Below the pieces are notes generated by a model. The model was not told the origin of the DNA and searched no databases. It worked only from the letters and a program-made list of their open reading frames with translations. A stretch of 64,000 nucleotides of DNA from the NCBI GenBank assembly GCA_951799425.1, contig OX637393.1:20997744-21061743 (forward strand), in the 5' to 3' direction. Within the stretch, counting starts at the first letter, position 1, and every line of letters begins with the position of its first letter. Below are positions 34,440 through 46,429 of this stretch, one piece after another. Source of the DNA: Ilex aquifolium. Lineage: Eukaryota > Streptophyta > Magnoliopsida > Aquifoliales > Aquifoliaceae. Both the position numbers and the translations under genes were made by a program.

Positions 34440-35460
34440 TATCAGTGAAGATGCTGCTAGAATTCAAATGAGGAACGATCAAACCCTGACAATATATCAT
34501 CTGGTCGATACCACCAGTAGGATGAGGCCCGCCAAGATGATGCCCCGAGTACCGACGGGGAGATCTCGACTTTCATGAAATTAGTTCAGTCCTTCTAGGA
34601 CCAACTTGATTCTTGTGATGCAATGATCAAAAGGTCCCAAGAGGAGGAACAGAAACTCAAATAGGAGAACGAGATGTTGAGAGAGGCCTTAAGGAGATCA
34701 CAAGATCGAGAAGTCTAACCACATGCAACAAGGATTAGGGGAGAATTTCCCCGACTTGAGCACAGCCCTAGATCCGACCAGTATCGGGAGAGACGCAAAG
34801 ACAACACACAATATAGGCATGGGAGAAGGAAATCTTCTCAGGTTGAAAATCATGAGCAAAGCCGGAGGTGCATTTTAACTAAGGAGCCTAATAGCCGGTT
34901 AAAGCACCCCAAGCAAAAACCAACTAGGGAATTGGCCAAGAGGGCCACTAGTGAGTACTCTGGGGGAATGAAGGTGACCCGATGACACACATCTGCCACT
35001 ATAGACAACTTATGGCTATCCACGGGAAGAACGAGGCACTGATATGCACGATATTCCATAGTAGTTTGGGATAATCAATAATGAAGTGGTATGACAACTT
35101 ACTAAGAAACTCAATTGACAGTTGGGCACAATTGGCCGAACAATTCAATGCTCGATTTATCACTAGTAGTAGGCATCCAAAGGACATTGAGGCTTTACTC
35201 TCCCTAAAAAAGAAACAAAGAGAGATGCTACGAGAATATGCTAATCGTTTCTAAGAAACAATGAATGAGATAGAAAGTTGTAACCTAAAAATTATAGTCG
35301 CATTGTTCAAGATTGGAAAGACAACCAGTTGTACCAGTCCTTGACTCAGTGCCCAACCATTGACATGGAAGAGTTGATGGCTAGGGTAGAGAAATATGTG
35401 AAGGTCGATGATAAGATCGATAAGGAGGTTAACTCTGACCAGTGGAGCAGAAAACAAAAT
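34440..35460 (+). pseudogene. Gag remnant of the Tat-like element
   Basis: The plus strand gives SWAQLAEQFNARFITS..HPKDIEALLSLKKKQ, REMLREYANRF, then an ETMNEIESCNLK-like part near 35050-35300. This is the retrotransposon gag core in Tat/Ogre style. Stops interrupt it. No pol follows because an Athila LTR remnant abuts at about 35475. Confidence 0.7.
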
Positions 35461-35474
35461 GTAAGAGATAGGAT

Positions 35475-36576
35475 GCTTATGCTTTCAATTACATGCATAG
35501 AATGAGATATCTTACCTTTGGTTGTGGATCACCCTCCAAAAATGACTACCTTTCTTCTACTTTTAATTTGTGTTTCATTCACTTCCATTGCTTTAGCTTC
35601 TTTCTTCCCTTAGAGGAGTGAAACTCTTCCACTTTTCTAGAGTTTCGCCAAAGCCGTGAATGGTGGAACGTGATTCACTCATTCTTTGTCGAAGATCGAC
35701 TCCTTGTTTATTGTGCTTTGTTTTGTGAACCCTCTACTTGGAGGAATGAGCATCACTCACTTTTCTAGCTTTACCAAAGCCATGAAGAGTGAATAGTTTC
35801 TCATTCACTCTTTAGAAAGAGAAGAAGGACATGTACAAATTATCCGAAAATTATATTTGTGCAATTTCGATTATGCTTAATGCTTTATATTCTCCATACT
35901 TATTGAATAATTGATTGCATCTAGCAAAGCTAAGGTACTTTATATAACCAGGAGTTCTTTCTATGACATAGATAACTCTTGCATAGAAAGACTCGTTTGT
36001 TCAAGGCAAGTACCCCCGCTTGATCTTCATGACTACCCTTCAATCTTCACCATTATTGTGCTTCAATTAAAGAATGGAAATGGAACATTAATGTCATGAT
36101 TGGATGTCTTGTATAAACACTTGCTTGTTTGTAGAAGGGTTAAGTCTCGGCACAGATAATTCTTGTAAACTTCTAGAAAGACATCGGAATCATGTTCTTA
36201 ATTCTCATAATCCACTTTTATCTTCCGATTAATCTGTTGTTGACACAGGGGTTAATTGAGTTATCAAGCACAAGTATAACAAACCAGATAATTGACTACA
36301 TGTCTAGATCCTTGAACTAAAGAGTGACTTTTTTACATTAAAGCTTATCTCATATTTTGTTTATAAAATTCTCTTGGAAAGAATCTTATATTCTGTCTAG
36401 GAAATCTCACACCTCACACAACTTCAAATCTCAAGGGTTCCAATTAATAGGTCTCCACCACTGCTTATCTCAAAACACCAACAAGAGTTCTCTGTGGATT
36501 CGACTCCAGACTCAAACCGGATTATTACTACAACTTGACCGCTTGCACTTGGGTGTACACATTTCGGATCAAGTTA
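35475..36576 (+). mobile_element. 5' LTR remnant of Athila element 2
   Basis: Homologous to the right-hand 55 percent of the intact 1969-bp Athila LTR (from about 48800 to 49926), sharing blocks such as GTGAAACTCTTCCACTTTTC and TCTGTGGATTCGACTCC. The U3 part with palindromes and TATA is missing. It ends just before a primer binding site. Confidence 0.85.
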
Positions 36577-36582
36577 AGTTTT

Positions 36583-36600
36583 TGGCGCTGTTGCCGGGGA
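36583..36600 (+). promoter_or_regulatory. Primer binding site of Athila element 2
   Basis: TGGCGCTGTTGCCGGGGA, one base from the tRNA-Asp-type site of the intact element (49933-49950), seven bases after the LTR end. Confidence 0.88.
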
Positions 36601-37454
36601 ACCATAAAAGTGTTTTAAGGTAAAAGGTAAAAAGACCATCAATTTTTGTATATATTCTTTGGTTTACTGTGAATAACTTTATTTTGTTTTATTTTCTTTA
36701 TGTCTAAGGGCACCCCTCACTATCAAAATTTGCCGGCAGAATCTTATGAGTCTGTGAATCAGCCTGAACCAAATTCACCTAGATCAGTAGCAGACTCTTG
36801 TGAGAGTAATATGGCAAATAATGAGAGAAACGGAGAAGTCCCTATAAGAGAGGGGGAAGTGCCTAACATTCGAACTTTGCGGGATTACTTAAATCCCACA
36901 AGAAATAGTGTCCCCTCTTGTTTTGTATTTCCTGAAAATGCTCCTCTCTTTACTGTAAAGTCGGGGATAGTGCAGTTATTACCTGTTTTTCATGGATTGG
37001 ATGCAGAAAATTCATATCTGCATATAAAAGATTTTGAGGAAGTGTGTAGAACATTTCAAGACAATTCTAAACTAGCCAAGATAAAACTTTTCCCTTTCTC
37101 TTTAAGTGACAGCTAAACAATGGCTAAATTCTTTAAAAGCTCTTTCAATACCTAACTGACAGACATTGCAGAATGAATTTTTTAGAAATTTTTTTCCTCT
37201 ACACCGCACGAATGCACTAAAAAGGCAAATCATGAATTTTGCAGTTAAAGAAGGAGAAACTTTTTACCAAAGTTGGGAGAGATTCAAAGATCTGCTCCAA
37301 TCTTGCCCATATCATGCTTTTGAGAATTGGACTTTGGTAGGATTTTTCTATGACTCCTTACCCTCTAGACTACGTCAGTTTGTCGAAATGATGGCTCAAG
37401 GAGAATTTATGGGAAAAAGTCCGGAGGAGGCATTCATTTGTTTTGACACCATAT

Positions 37455-39287
37455 TGCTTGATGAAAAACGTTGTTGTTTCCTAACCTCTAAAAACCATCA
37501 CTTAGAATGTATAGTGTATGGATAAAGGGAGTGTCACTCTCCCTTGGGATGATGTCAAAAGGAAGGCAACGAAATGGTGGTGGAAATGAAATATATGAAA
37601 TGCGAAATGAACAAAAGTGCTCCCCAAGCGCAAGGAGTCTTTTGCTTGTTGTGTTTTACTTGGAAAAATATTCCAAGGTCATCCCCTCAGGGAAGGAAAG
37701 TTCAAGTGTGTGAAGGTGATTTTGTCAAAAAGAGAAAGTGTAAAATCTTTTGAGTTTTGGTTTGGGGAGTGAAGTTTGTGAATGAAAATGAAATGAAAAC
37801 AAGTGTTGGCTAATCCGAAGGGTTCATTCCAATAGGAATTCCAAATCAACTCGAAGCCTTCCTCGAATAGAGCTTAGATGAACAATTGATTCGTGGGAAG
37901 TTAGGGACGAAATGGAGGTGAGGATCCAAGCATAACCCGTCACCAGGCCTACGGGATATCAAAGATTCACAACCGCATCCACTCTCAACCCAGTCAAATC
38001 GAACCATCATACTCTGAGAGGAGGAAAGAAAATGAGTTGAAATGGCACACCCAAGAGGAGGTCTCCCTTGGATTAGCCAACTTAAAAATCTAGCTATTCA
38101 TGAAAGCAAGAAAGAAATAAATAATGTAAAGAGACATAATTGAAATGGAGCATGAAACTTAAATGAATGCAAGAAATCTTAAACTAAGAAGAAAAATATT
38201 CAATACCCATTTTAAAGCAAGAAATAAAGAAAACTTGGAAGCAACAATGGTGGATTGAAGAACATGTAACTAAACTTGCAAAATACTTGTAATAAATGAC
38301 ATTAAGGACATTAAATGAAGATTACAAGAGTCTTACAATAAATTACAAGTGAAAGGATTGAAGAAAATACAAAAACATAAGCTTTCTATCTACTATTCAT
38401 CATCTTCTTCCTTGGACTTTCTAAGCTTAGATAGCCACACTCTCAAAGCTTGTGTGAATGCTGAATATATGGAGTGTAGAGACTTCAAATTTCGTCCATG
38501 AGGCTCCCCTAGCCTGTGTGTGCAGGCTTCCCATCAATGGGAAGATATTTGATGGCTTGGATAGGCTAGGACCAGCCTACCCAGCAACTCCCCAGGTAGC
38601 CCCTTCTCTCTCATCCTCATTAATGCTCTTGCCTCCAAAGTCTTGAAATTGTGTAAGGATGGCATGGTTATGTGTAGAATATGTCAGGGTAGGCGTGGGA
38701 GAAGTATAGGTGGGCCCCCCAAGAAGTTGGAGAAGACTTGCAGGAGTTCTGGGCATTTTGGGCTGTTTCAGAAGAGCGTACCGGTACGTCGAACTCCAGT
38801 GGCTTCAGCGTACCGGTACGCATACCGGTGCCCTTCTGCTCCAGACCAGTTTTTGTAAAATTGTCATAACTTTTGATCCAACCGTCCAATTGAGCTGAAA
38901 TTTTGACACAATACATAAGACATCCAGATATACAACTTTCATGTTTTTCACTTTTTCATATTTGAAGTGGATCATGGTCGAAAATGAGACAAACAGCAGT
39001 ACTATGTCAAAACTTTGGGAAATCAGTGGGCTAAACCTTCCAAATTTCATTTTTCTTGGTTTCTTCACCTTTAAGCCTCCAAATCCTCATTTAATGTGTC
39101 CATCTATTCACCACTCATTCATCCTTAGTTGCAAGGTTATAAAATCCATCATTTACGCTATAATTACCTGCAACAGCGAAAATTCAACATTATTCATAAT
39201 TTCGGCTAACTCTAAGTACTTAAATACAAAGTTGAGTTAAAATGCATGTAATGAGGCCGTGAAATATGCAATATTTTGTGCTCATCA
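37455..39287 (-). mobile_element. Solo LTR, TGATGAG family, copy 2, nested in Athila 2 gag
   Basis: 1833 bp with a perfect 5-bp target duplication CATAT (37450-37454 and 39288-39292). Removing the insert and one CATAT rejoins the gag frame as in the intact Athila (GACACCATATCTGACAG at 50790). On the minus strand it begins TGATGAGCACAAAATATTGC and ends ..TCAAGCA. No internal region remains, so it is a recombined solo LTR. Confidence 0.95.
38777..38831. repeat. CGTACCGGTACG palindromes in solo LTR copy 2
   Basis: Perfect 12-mers at 38777-38788 and 38809-38820 and a degenerate GCATACCGGTGC at 38820-38831. The flanks (CAAAACTGGTC.. on one side, CAGCCCAAAATGC.. on the other, minus strand) align with the flanks of the ACCTTCCGGAAGGT pair at 62902 in copy 3. 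Confidence 0.92.
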
Positions 39288-42200
39288 CATATCTGACAGT
39301 TCTCAGATGTGGGACTCAGCTTCTCCTACCACTGTAGAAGCCAAACTATCTACTTCCCAAGGAGGTAAGTATGTCTTGAGAGATGATGATGACCTAAGAG
39401 CAAAAATGTCTACTTTGTCTCGAAAGCTTAAAGCTTTAGAGATGAAGAAGATTCATCAAGTTGATGTTAGCTCTTCCATAGAACAAGTGTGTGGAATCTG
39501 TGCGCTAACAGGACACCCTACTGGGGAGTGCCCTACCATCCCAGCGTTTAAGGAGGTCTTGTTGGAACAAACAAATGTAGTTTCCAACTTCAACAAGCCT
39601 TAATCCAACTCATACTCTGAAACATACAATCCAGAGTGGCGGAACCACCCGAACTTTAGTTGGAGGAACACACAACCGACGCCCATGAACCAACAACAAG
39701 GTTCATACCCACCACCTCAAGGACCTCCTGCATATCAACCATACCAACCACCACAAAAGAGGAGCCTTGAGGACACACTGATTCAGTTCATGCAAAGCCA
39801 AATGAACTATAACAATAATTCTACACATGCTTTCATTGATTTCAAAACCCAAACCACTCAATCTTTCGAGGATCTTAAAAGCCACATCCAAAAGTTGACC
39901 CAATCCATGGCCACACATGAGAAGGGCAAGTTCCCTGCCCAACCAAAGCAACCACAAGGCCAATTCCATGTGGGGAACCCTTCAACCACAAGAAACCCAC
40001 ATGACCAAGCCCAAGTTGTCACTACACTAAGAAGTGGCAAGATGATTGACAAGACCATCAGAGACATGCTCATTCCAAAGCCAAAACCTGAGTCAATCCA
40101 GTCAACTCATCATTCGAGCCTGAACCAATTGAGACTGAACTTGAAGCAAAACCTGAGCCTATGATTGAACAAGAGCCAGAACCTTTTGAGGAAAGAGAGC
40201 CTTCATGTTCCATTCCTGCCCCTTTTCTTCATAGACTCAAAACCAAACAGAAGTTGAAAAATCAGCCTGAAATTTACGAGCTTTTTAAGCAAGTAAACAT
40301 CAGCATCCCACTTCTGGATGCAATCAAACAAGTTCCGTCTTATGCCAAGTTTCTAAAAGACTTGTGCACAGTCAAGAGAAGCCAAAATGTCCAAAAAAGA
40401 GCTTTCCTAACATTACAAGCCAGTGCCCTTCTTCAACACAAAACCCTTCCAAAATACAAAGACCCAGGGTGTCCGACTGTGTCGTGTGTCATTGGAAACT
40501 TCAGAATTGAACAAACACTGTTAGACCTTGGAGCCAGTGTTAATTTGCTACCATACTCTGTTTACTAGCAGTTGGGTCTGGGTGAACTCAAACCCACTTG
40601 TGTCACGCTCCAGTTGGCCGACAGATCTGTCAAAACCCCTAGAGGCATTGTTGAAGATGTACTTGTCCAAGTGGACAATTTTGTCTTCTCTGTTGACTTC
40701 ATTGCTCTAGATACCCAGCCAGCAATACATTCGGAGAACCAAATTCCCGTCATTCTTGATCGACCTTTCCTAACAACTTCCAATGCACTAATCAATTGCA
40801 GGAATGGAGTCATGAAATTAACTTTTGGGAATATGACTCTCGAACTGAACATTTTTAATATTGCTAAGCACCCAGAAGAAGACAAGGAAAAAGGGGAAAT
40901 AAACTCCATTGAATCTTTGATACAGAAACACCTGAATGACACACTCTGTGAGAACCCTACTGAATCTTCTCTGCTAGAGTTCATCTCATTTGAAACAACA
41001 AATGATGGCCTAAATCCACAAAGTTGCCCTACTCATGCTGTTGAGACATGGGCCCCCAAATTCGAAGAGATTTCACTGAGTGGCACAAAGCCACTCTCAT
41101 CCAGTATCAGGCCACCAAAGCCTGAATTGAAACCTCTCCTATTTGACCTCAAATATGCATTCTTAGGAGAGGACGAGTCATACCCAGTGGTAATTTCATC
41201 TAAGCTCACAGACTTGCAAGAGTCTAAACTGATTGAAGTTCTTAAAAGCCATAAAAGCACCATTGGGTAGACCATCGTTGACCTGAAATGTATAAGCACG
41301 TTAATCTGCAATCATGCTATATACCTTGAAGATGATTCAAAACCCTCTTGTCAAATGCAGCGACGACTGAACCCTCACATGAAGGAAGTTGTGAGAACAG
41401 AGGTACTCAAGCTCTTAGATGCAGGGATAATCTTCCCCATCTATGATAGCATGTGGGTTAGTCCAATCCAAGTTGTGCCCAAAAAGTCTGGGGTCACAGT
41501 GGTAAAAAATGATGCAAATGAACTAGTACTAACTCTAGTTGTCACAGGATGGCGAATGTGTATTGACTATCGAAAACTCAATTTGGTAACTAGAAAGGAT
41601 CATTTTTCTCTTCCATTTCTTGACCAAGTCCTAGAAAGAATTGCAGGCCATGCATTCTACTGTTTCCTAGATGGATATTCTGGGTACAATCAAATTGAGA
41701 TAACACTAGATGATCAGGAGAAAACAACCTTCATATGCCCCTTTGGCACCTTTGCATTTAAAAGGATGTCATTTGGACTTTGTAACGCTCCTGCAACATT
41801 CCAAAGATGCATGCTAAGCTTGTTCAGTGACATGGTTGAAAATTTTTTGGAAGTATTTATGGATGATTTCTCTGTATATGGTGATTCCTTTGATTTGTGT
41901 CTGACCAATCTAGAGAAAGTGCTAATAAGATGTAAGGAAGTCAATCTAGTACTCAATTGGGAAAAATGTCATTTCATGGTAACACAAGGCATTGTCCTTG
42001 GTCACATTGTGTCGTCTGAGGGCATGAAAGTTGACAAAGAAAAAATAGATCTGATTGAAAATTTGCCCGCCCCTAAGACTGTAAAGGATGTTCGATCATT
42101 CCTAGGACATGCAGGTTTTTACAGAAGATTCATAAAAGATTTCAGTACCATAGCCAAACCCATGTGTCATCTTCTAAGTCAGGATGTAATCTTTTTGTGG

Positions 42201-44436
42201 AATGAAGCATGTCAGAAAGCTTTTGAAAAGCTTAAGAGTATGTTAATTTCTGCTCCAATAATGCAACCCCCTGACTGGACTTTACCCTTTGAACTAATGT
42301 GTGATGCAAGTGATTATGCTGTAGGTGCTGTGTTGGGACAAAGAAAGGATAAGACCATGTGATTTACTATGCAAGCAAAACTTTGAATGATGCTTAAATG
42401 AATTATTCAACAACTGAAAAAGAATTACTTGCTGTAGTTTTTGCTCTGAAAAAATTATGTTCTTATCTTGTTGGTTCGTCTGTTACTGTATTCACTGACC
42501 ATGCAACCCTGAAATTCTTGCTCACAAAGAAGGACGCCAAGCCAAGACTCTTGAGATGGATACTCTTGCTCCAAGAGTTTGATCTTGTCATCAAAGACAA
42601 GAAAGGTGTCGAGAATGTGGTGGCAGATCAACTGTCTAGATTAACGTATGAATTTCATGAAGATGGATTGCCAATCAATGAGAAATTCCCCGATGAACAA
42701 CTATTCACGGTTGATGAGACACCATGATACGCTGATATTGCTAACTTCCTTGCTACTGATACGTTCCCCCCGTCCTTTACCATAATGGACAAAAAGAAAT
42801 TTATGAGGGAGGTTCGTAACTTCTTTTGGGAGGATCCCTACGTATTTAAGTACTATAAGGATCAAATCATAAAGCGTTGCATCCCCGCTCATGAAAGCAG
42901 CCAAGTAATGACATTTTGTCATTCTGAAGCATGCGGTGGCCATTTTTCATCAAGAAAAATCGCTGCAAAAATATTGCAGTGTGGATTTTATTGGCCCACA
43001 CTTTTCAAGATATTCATGCTTTTTGTTTAACTTGCGATAGATGCCAAAGGTTGGGAAGCATTTCTAAAAGAAACATGATTTTATGGGACCGTTTTCCCCC
43101 TTCCTTTGGCTATCTATACATTTTAGTGGCCGTAGACTATGTATCCAAATGGGTTGAGGCAATTCCATGCCGAAACAATGATCACCGAACAGTGATCAAG
43201 TTTTTAAAAGAAAATATTTTGTTCCGATTTGAAATTCCGAAATCAATCATAAGTGATGGGGGTGCTCATTTTTGCAATCGTCCCTTATGGAATTTGATGA
43301 AAAAATATTTGATCTTTCACAAAATTGCAACTCCTTATCACCCACAGACCAGTGGACATGCTGAATTAGCTAATCGGGATATCAAATTAATTTTAGAAAA
43401 AATGGTGAATCCAGACCACAAAAATTGGTCGTTAAGACTAACTGATGCACTCTAGGCATACCGCACTGCTTTTAAAACAATTTTGGGCATGTCTCCTTAT
43501 CGATTAGTCTATAGATAGCCGTGTCACCTACCTGTGGAATTGGATCATAGGGCATACTGGGCCATTAAAGCAATGAACTTTAACCTAGACAAAGCTGGAT
43601 TAGTAAGGAAACTTCAGATAAATGAATTGGAGGAATTGGGAAATGAAGCATATGAGAATGTGAAGATTGCTAAAACCAAGATGAAAATTTTTAATGACAA
43701 GAACATTTTGCGGAAATCTTTTGAGCCTTCTCAAAAAGTCCTGTTATTTAATTCAAGACTTCGCCTCTTTCCTGGTAAGTTGAAGTCAAGATGGACTGTG
43801 CCTTACATTGTCAAAAAGGTGTTTGGACATGGAGCAGTTGAAGTGGAAAACCCATCGAACGGTAATATCTTCACTGTTAATGGTCAGCGGTTGAAACCAT
43901 TTTTGGAAGACTTTGTTAAAAATGTGGAAACCATTCTTTTAATGGAACCAGAATACTCCTCTGAGATTTGGGCCTGCCGACACTCAATTGGATCGGGTCA
44001 GGAAAAATCTAACCCAACCCGACCCGACCCGCTGGGGCGCCTTGATAAGGCTCCCAATCTTTTTCCTCTTTTTTCTAGCCGCCGCTATTGGCCCCCCCTC
44101 TTCTTCTTCTTCTTCTTCCTTTTCTTCTTCATTTTTCTCTATTGACTGATAAACGACCCATCCCCTGCAAACCAATGACTACACACTCTACAAACACAAT
44201 CTTTTACTTCATGCTTTGCATTTTAATCTTATATTTGCTCATGGGTGTTCTTCTCTTATTCGCACTCACACACAAAGATTTTCAGCCTACCCGAAACCTA
44301 GATCTGCGCAAAGATGAGTAATTTGTGTATTTTTTTTATTTGTAGGTTTTGGCAGATGAACAGATCTCTACCTTTCAACCTCATCTCCAAGATTCGTAAA
44401 CTGGTAAATTCGAAACATTGGGGACAATGTTCTGTT

Positions 44437-44449
44437 TAGGTTGGGGGGT
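44437..44449 (+). promoter_or_regulatory. Internal polypurine-like tract of Athila element 2
   Basis: TAGGTTGGGGGGT about 300 bp after the pol frame. The intact Athila has the same tract at 55968, and a near-identical TAGGTTGGGGAGTG forms its true PPT before the 3' LTR. May act as a second plus-strand primer site. Confidence 0.5.
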
Positions 44450-44645
44450 GAGAACTACAATTCATATTTGCCACCATGTGCCCGTAAATTTTTAAAATGT
44501 TTGTTGTTGTTTTTGCTGTTGTTCTTATCATATTATGTACCTTGTCTTGTATAAATTGATGATTATGTCTGTGAATCAGCTTCAATCGTCTTTGTGACTG
44601 ACAGACGTTAAAGAACCAGATAGTGAGTCTTAAAGTTTAGAAAGC

Positions 44646-44807
44646 ATGCATGTTAAACTTTTTTGGTTTAGTTTGGGAGTTCTACGCACTTTTCCATCTG
44701 ATGTGCATACTATGATCATGAGAAAAGCAAGACTGGTAAGGAAGGCCGAAATCCGAGAAAAACAAGCGAAACCCCTTTATGGGAGAAGCACTTTTGCCGT
44801 GAATTAT
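44646..44807 (+). pseudogene. Truncated copy of the Athila Cys-rich small ORF
   Basis: Aligned with the first 50 or so codons of the ORF at 56160: FSLGVL/FGLGVL-like start, TFPSDVHTMIMRKARLVRKAEI and EKQAKPLYGRS. Homology stops at about 44807, where a different element's 3' end begins. The CxxC part is missing. Confidence 0.8.
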
Positions 44808-44949
44808 TATTTGTAGTAACTTTTGGGGCCATTATTCAAATTCATATTGATCCATTATTTGAGTAGTTGGTTGTTATGATTAGTTTTTAAAAGTTTTTGT
44901 TCTTAGTATTTTGCTTGAGGACAAGCAAAGATTTAAGTTTGGGGGTATT
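44808..44949 (+). mobile_element. 3' internal end and PPT of Athila-like element 4
   Basis: Contains TTGCTTGAGGACAAGCAA and AAGTTTGGGGGTATT just before a TGATAAG LTR start, the standard 3' end of many plant Athila/Tat elements. It is joined abruptly to Athila element 2 at about 44807. Confidence 0.65.
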
Positions 44950-45183
44950 TGATAAGTGGGTTTTATACCTACGAATTGAGTACTTTCGGCTAGATGAAAT
45001 TGCAAGTTTTTAATTATTTTATGTTCCTTTTTATTTGTTTTGTGTGTTTTGATGTTATTTTGTAGGGATGATCATTTGGAAGCAAACAAGATCATTTGGA
45101 AGGAAACAAGGTCAATTTAGAGCTTAAATGTTGGATTTTTGAAGGCTAAGTAACAAGGGAACTTTAGGCTTGAAAGGGGACCC

Positions 45184-45267
45184 GCGCCCCTGCGCCAAAA
45201 CCAGCACCCCTGCACTGGAAAGGGAAGTAACTCAGCGCCCCTGTGCTGATTTTTGGCGCAGCTGCGC
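45184..45267. repeat. GCGC-arm palindromes upstream of the element 4 TATA box
   Basis: GCGCCCCTGCGC (45184), CAGCACCCCTGCACTG (about 45201), CAGCGCCCCTGTGCTG (45233) and the perfect GCGCAGCTGCGC (45256-45267). Most are arms around a CCCT centre. They end 89 bp before the TATA box, matching the layout in the intact Athila LTR. Confidence 0.85.
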
Positions 45268-45355
45268 TTGTGTTGGCTCTGGACGCGAATTCCAACTTGT
45301 TTTTGACCCGAATTTGGACTCTAATGCCTCATATATGCTACAGTTTGAGTGGGGA

Positions 45356-45363
45356 TATAAATA
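45356..45363 (+). promoter_or_regulatory. TATA box of the element 4 LTR
   Basis: TATAAATA followed by GACTG, about 400 bp into the LTR and shortly downstream of the palindromes. Predicted core promoter of the element. Confidence 0.6.
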
Positions 45364-46304
45364 GACTGATTTTGGGGGCTGAAAACATAGAGAAGAAGAC
45401 CAAGGATTGATAGAAAATTGAAGGCAATAATCGAAGGAACCGACACGAAGAAGATCGGGATTGAAGGCTAGATAGAGATTGAAGATTGCAATTAAGTTTT
45501 CATTCTTTTCTCTTACTTTTACTTCTTGATTTTCTAAGATGTTGTTTAATTTGAGAAGGATGTTTTTCAATTACATTATGAACTAAATTTTTAGTAAGAT
45601 TGCAATGGAACCTAATGTCTAATTAAATTGATCTACTCTGGTTTCTAGTTTTTGTTGATCTTATATGAGTTGTTTGTCATATTTTGTGTTTAATATATGA
45701 TTGTTTGGCCAACAATTAATTTGATAACCTAGATGAAATTGGGAGATGAATTCTAGGTGTAGATCTCAATATGATGACATGCATCTAGTTGATTCTTCTT
45801 CGGATTGAATAGCTGGGTTTGTGTATAGGATAGAAATATACCTATATGCCGTGTGTAGCTTTTATGAGAGTTGGAACTTAATGAATCTATTCCAACTTAT
45901 TTTGCATAGGAATATAGCAATTTAATTGGGAGAGATATGCTTATCTAACTATCGGAAGAGGTTTGATAAATAATTTTGAAGTCTCAGTTAACAACTTATT
46001 TTGATCAATTAATTGGAAAGAGAGTGAAAAGATTTATACGAAGCATTATGGGAAGTTGTAATCTTAACTTCTTTTATCCGGTAAATTCAACCCTAGATTA
46101 TTAAATTTAGGTTTAGTCTTAAATTAGTAAATTCATAGTTTAATTCCCATTGTTTAAATAAAATCGAATTGATATAAAGTTAGTACTTGAAAGTTATTAG
46201 CAATAATTCTCTGTGGGAACGATACTCTACTTATCACTTTGTTACTTGTTGATCGTGTATACTTGCACGTAAATTGTCAATACCAAATTCGGACAACAAG
46301 TTTT

Positions 46305-46322
46305 TGGTGCCGTTGTCGGGGA
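46305..46322 (+). promoter_or_regulatory. Primer binding site of element 4 (degenerate tRNA-Asp type)
   Basis: TGGTGCCGTTGTCGGGGA, two C-to-T changes from TGGCGCCGTTGCCGGGGA, six bases after the LTR end. Confidence 0.8.
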
Positions 46323-46429
46323 CTTATTTTAGTAATTATTTCAATATTAATTTAAATCAATTTGATCTTAGTTTAAATTTATTTAATTTTCTGTTTTTAA
46401 TTGTTTTCGCAAGCACTCTTGAATTTTGT

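Larger units (their letters stand above)
36700..44145 (+). pseudogene. Gag-pol of Athila element 2, disabled and split by a solo LTR
   Basis: Collinear with the intact 1850-codon frame at 50044-55596: gag (36700-37449), nested solo LTR (37455-39287), then gag end with zinc knuckle [14 protein letters not shown], protease box [10 protein letters not shown] near 40530, RT with FMDDFSVYG near 41860, RNase H, and integrase with SDGG and an AELANRD segment. At least ten disablements are visible: a 2-nt loss near 37113, TAC-to-TAA at 39601, CAG-to-TAG at 40566, TGG-to-TAG at 41268 and 43453, TGG-to-TGA at 42725, and frameshifts near 40100, 42350 and 43000. It cannot be expressed as one protein. Confidence 0.95.
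44950..46298 (+). mobile_element. LTR of Athila-like element 4
   Basis: 1349 bp from TGATAAGTGG to ..GGACAACA. A PPT precedes it and a primer site follows it, so internal sequence lies on both sides, which suggests a tandem or recombinant arrangement. It has GCGC-type palindromes at 45184-45267 and a TATA box at 45356. No matching second LTR is in the window. Confidence 0.8.
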
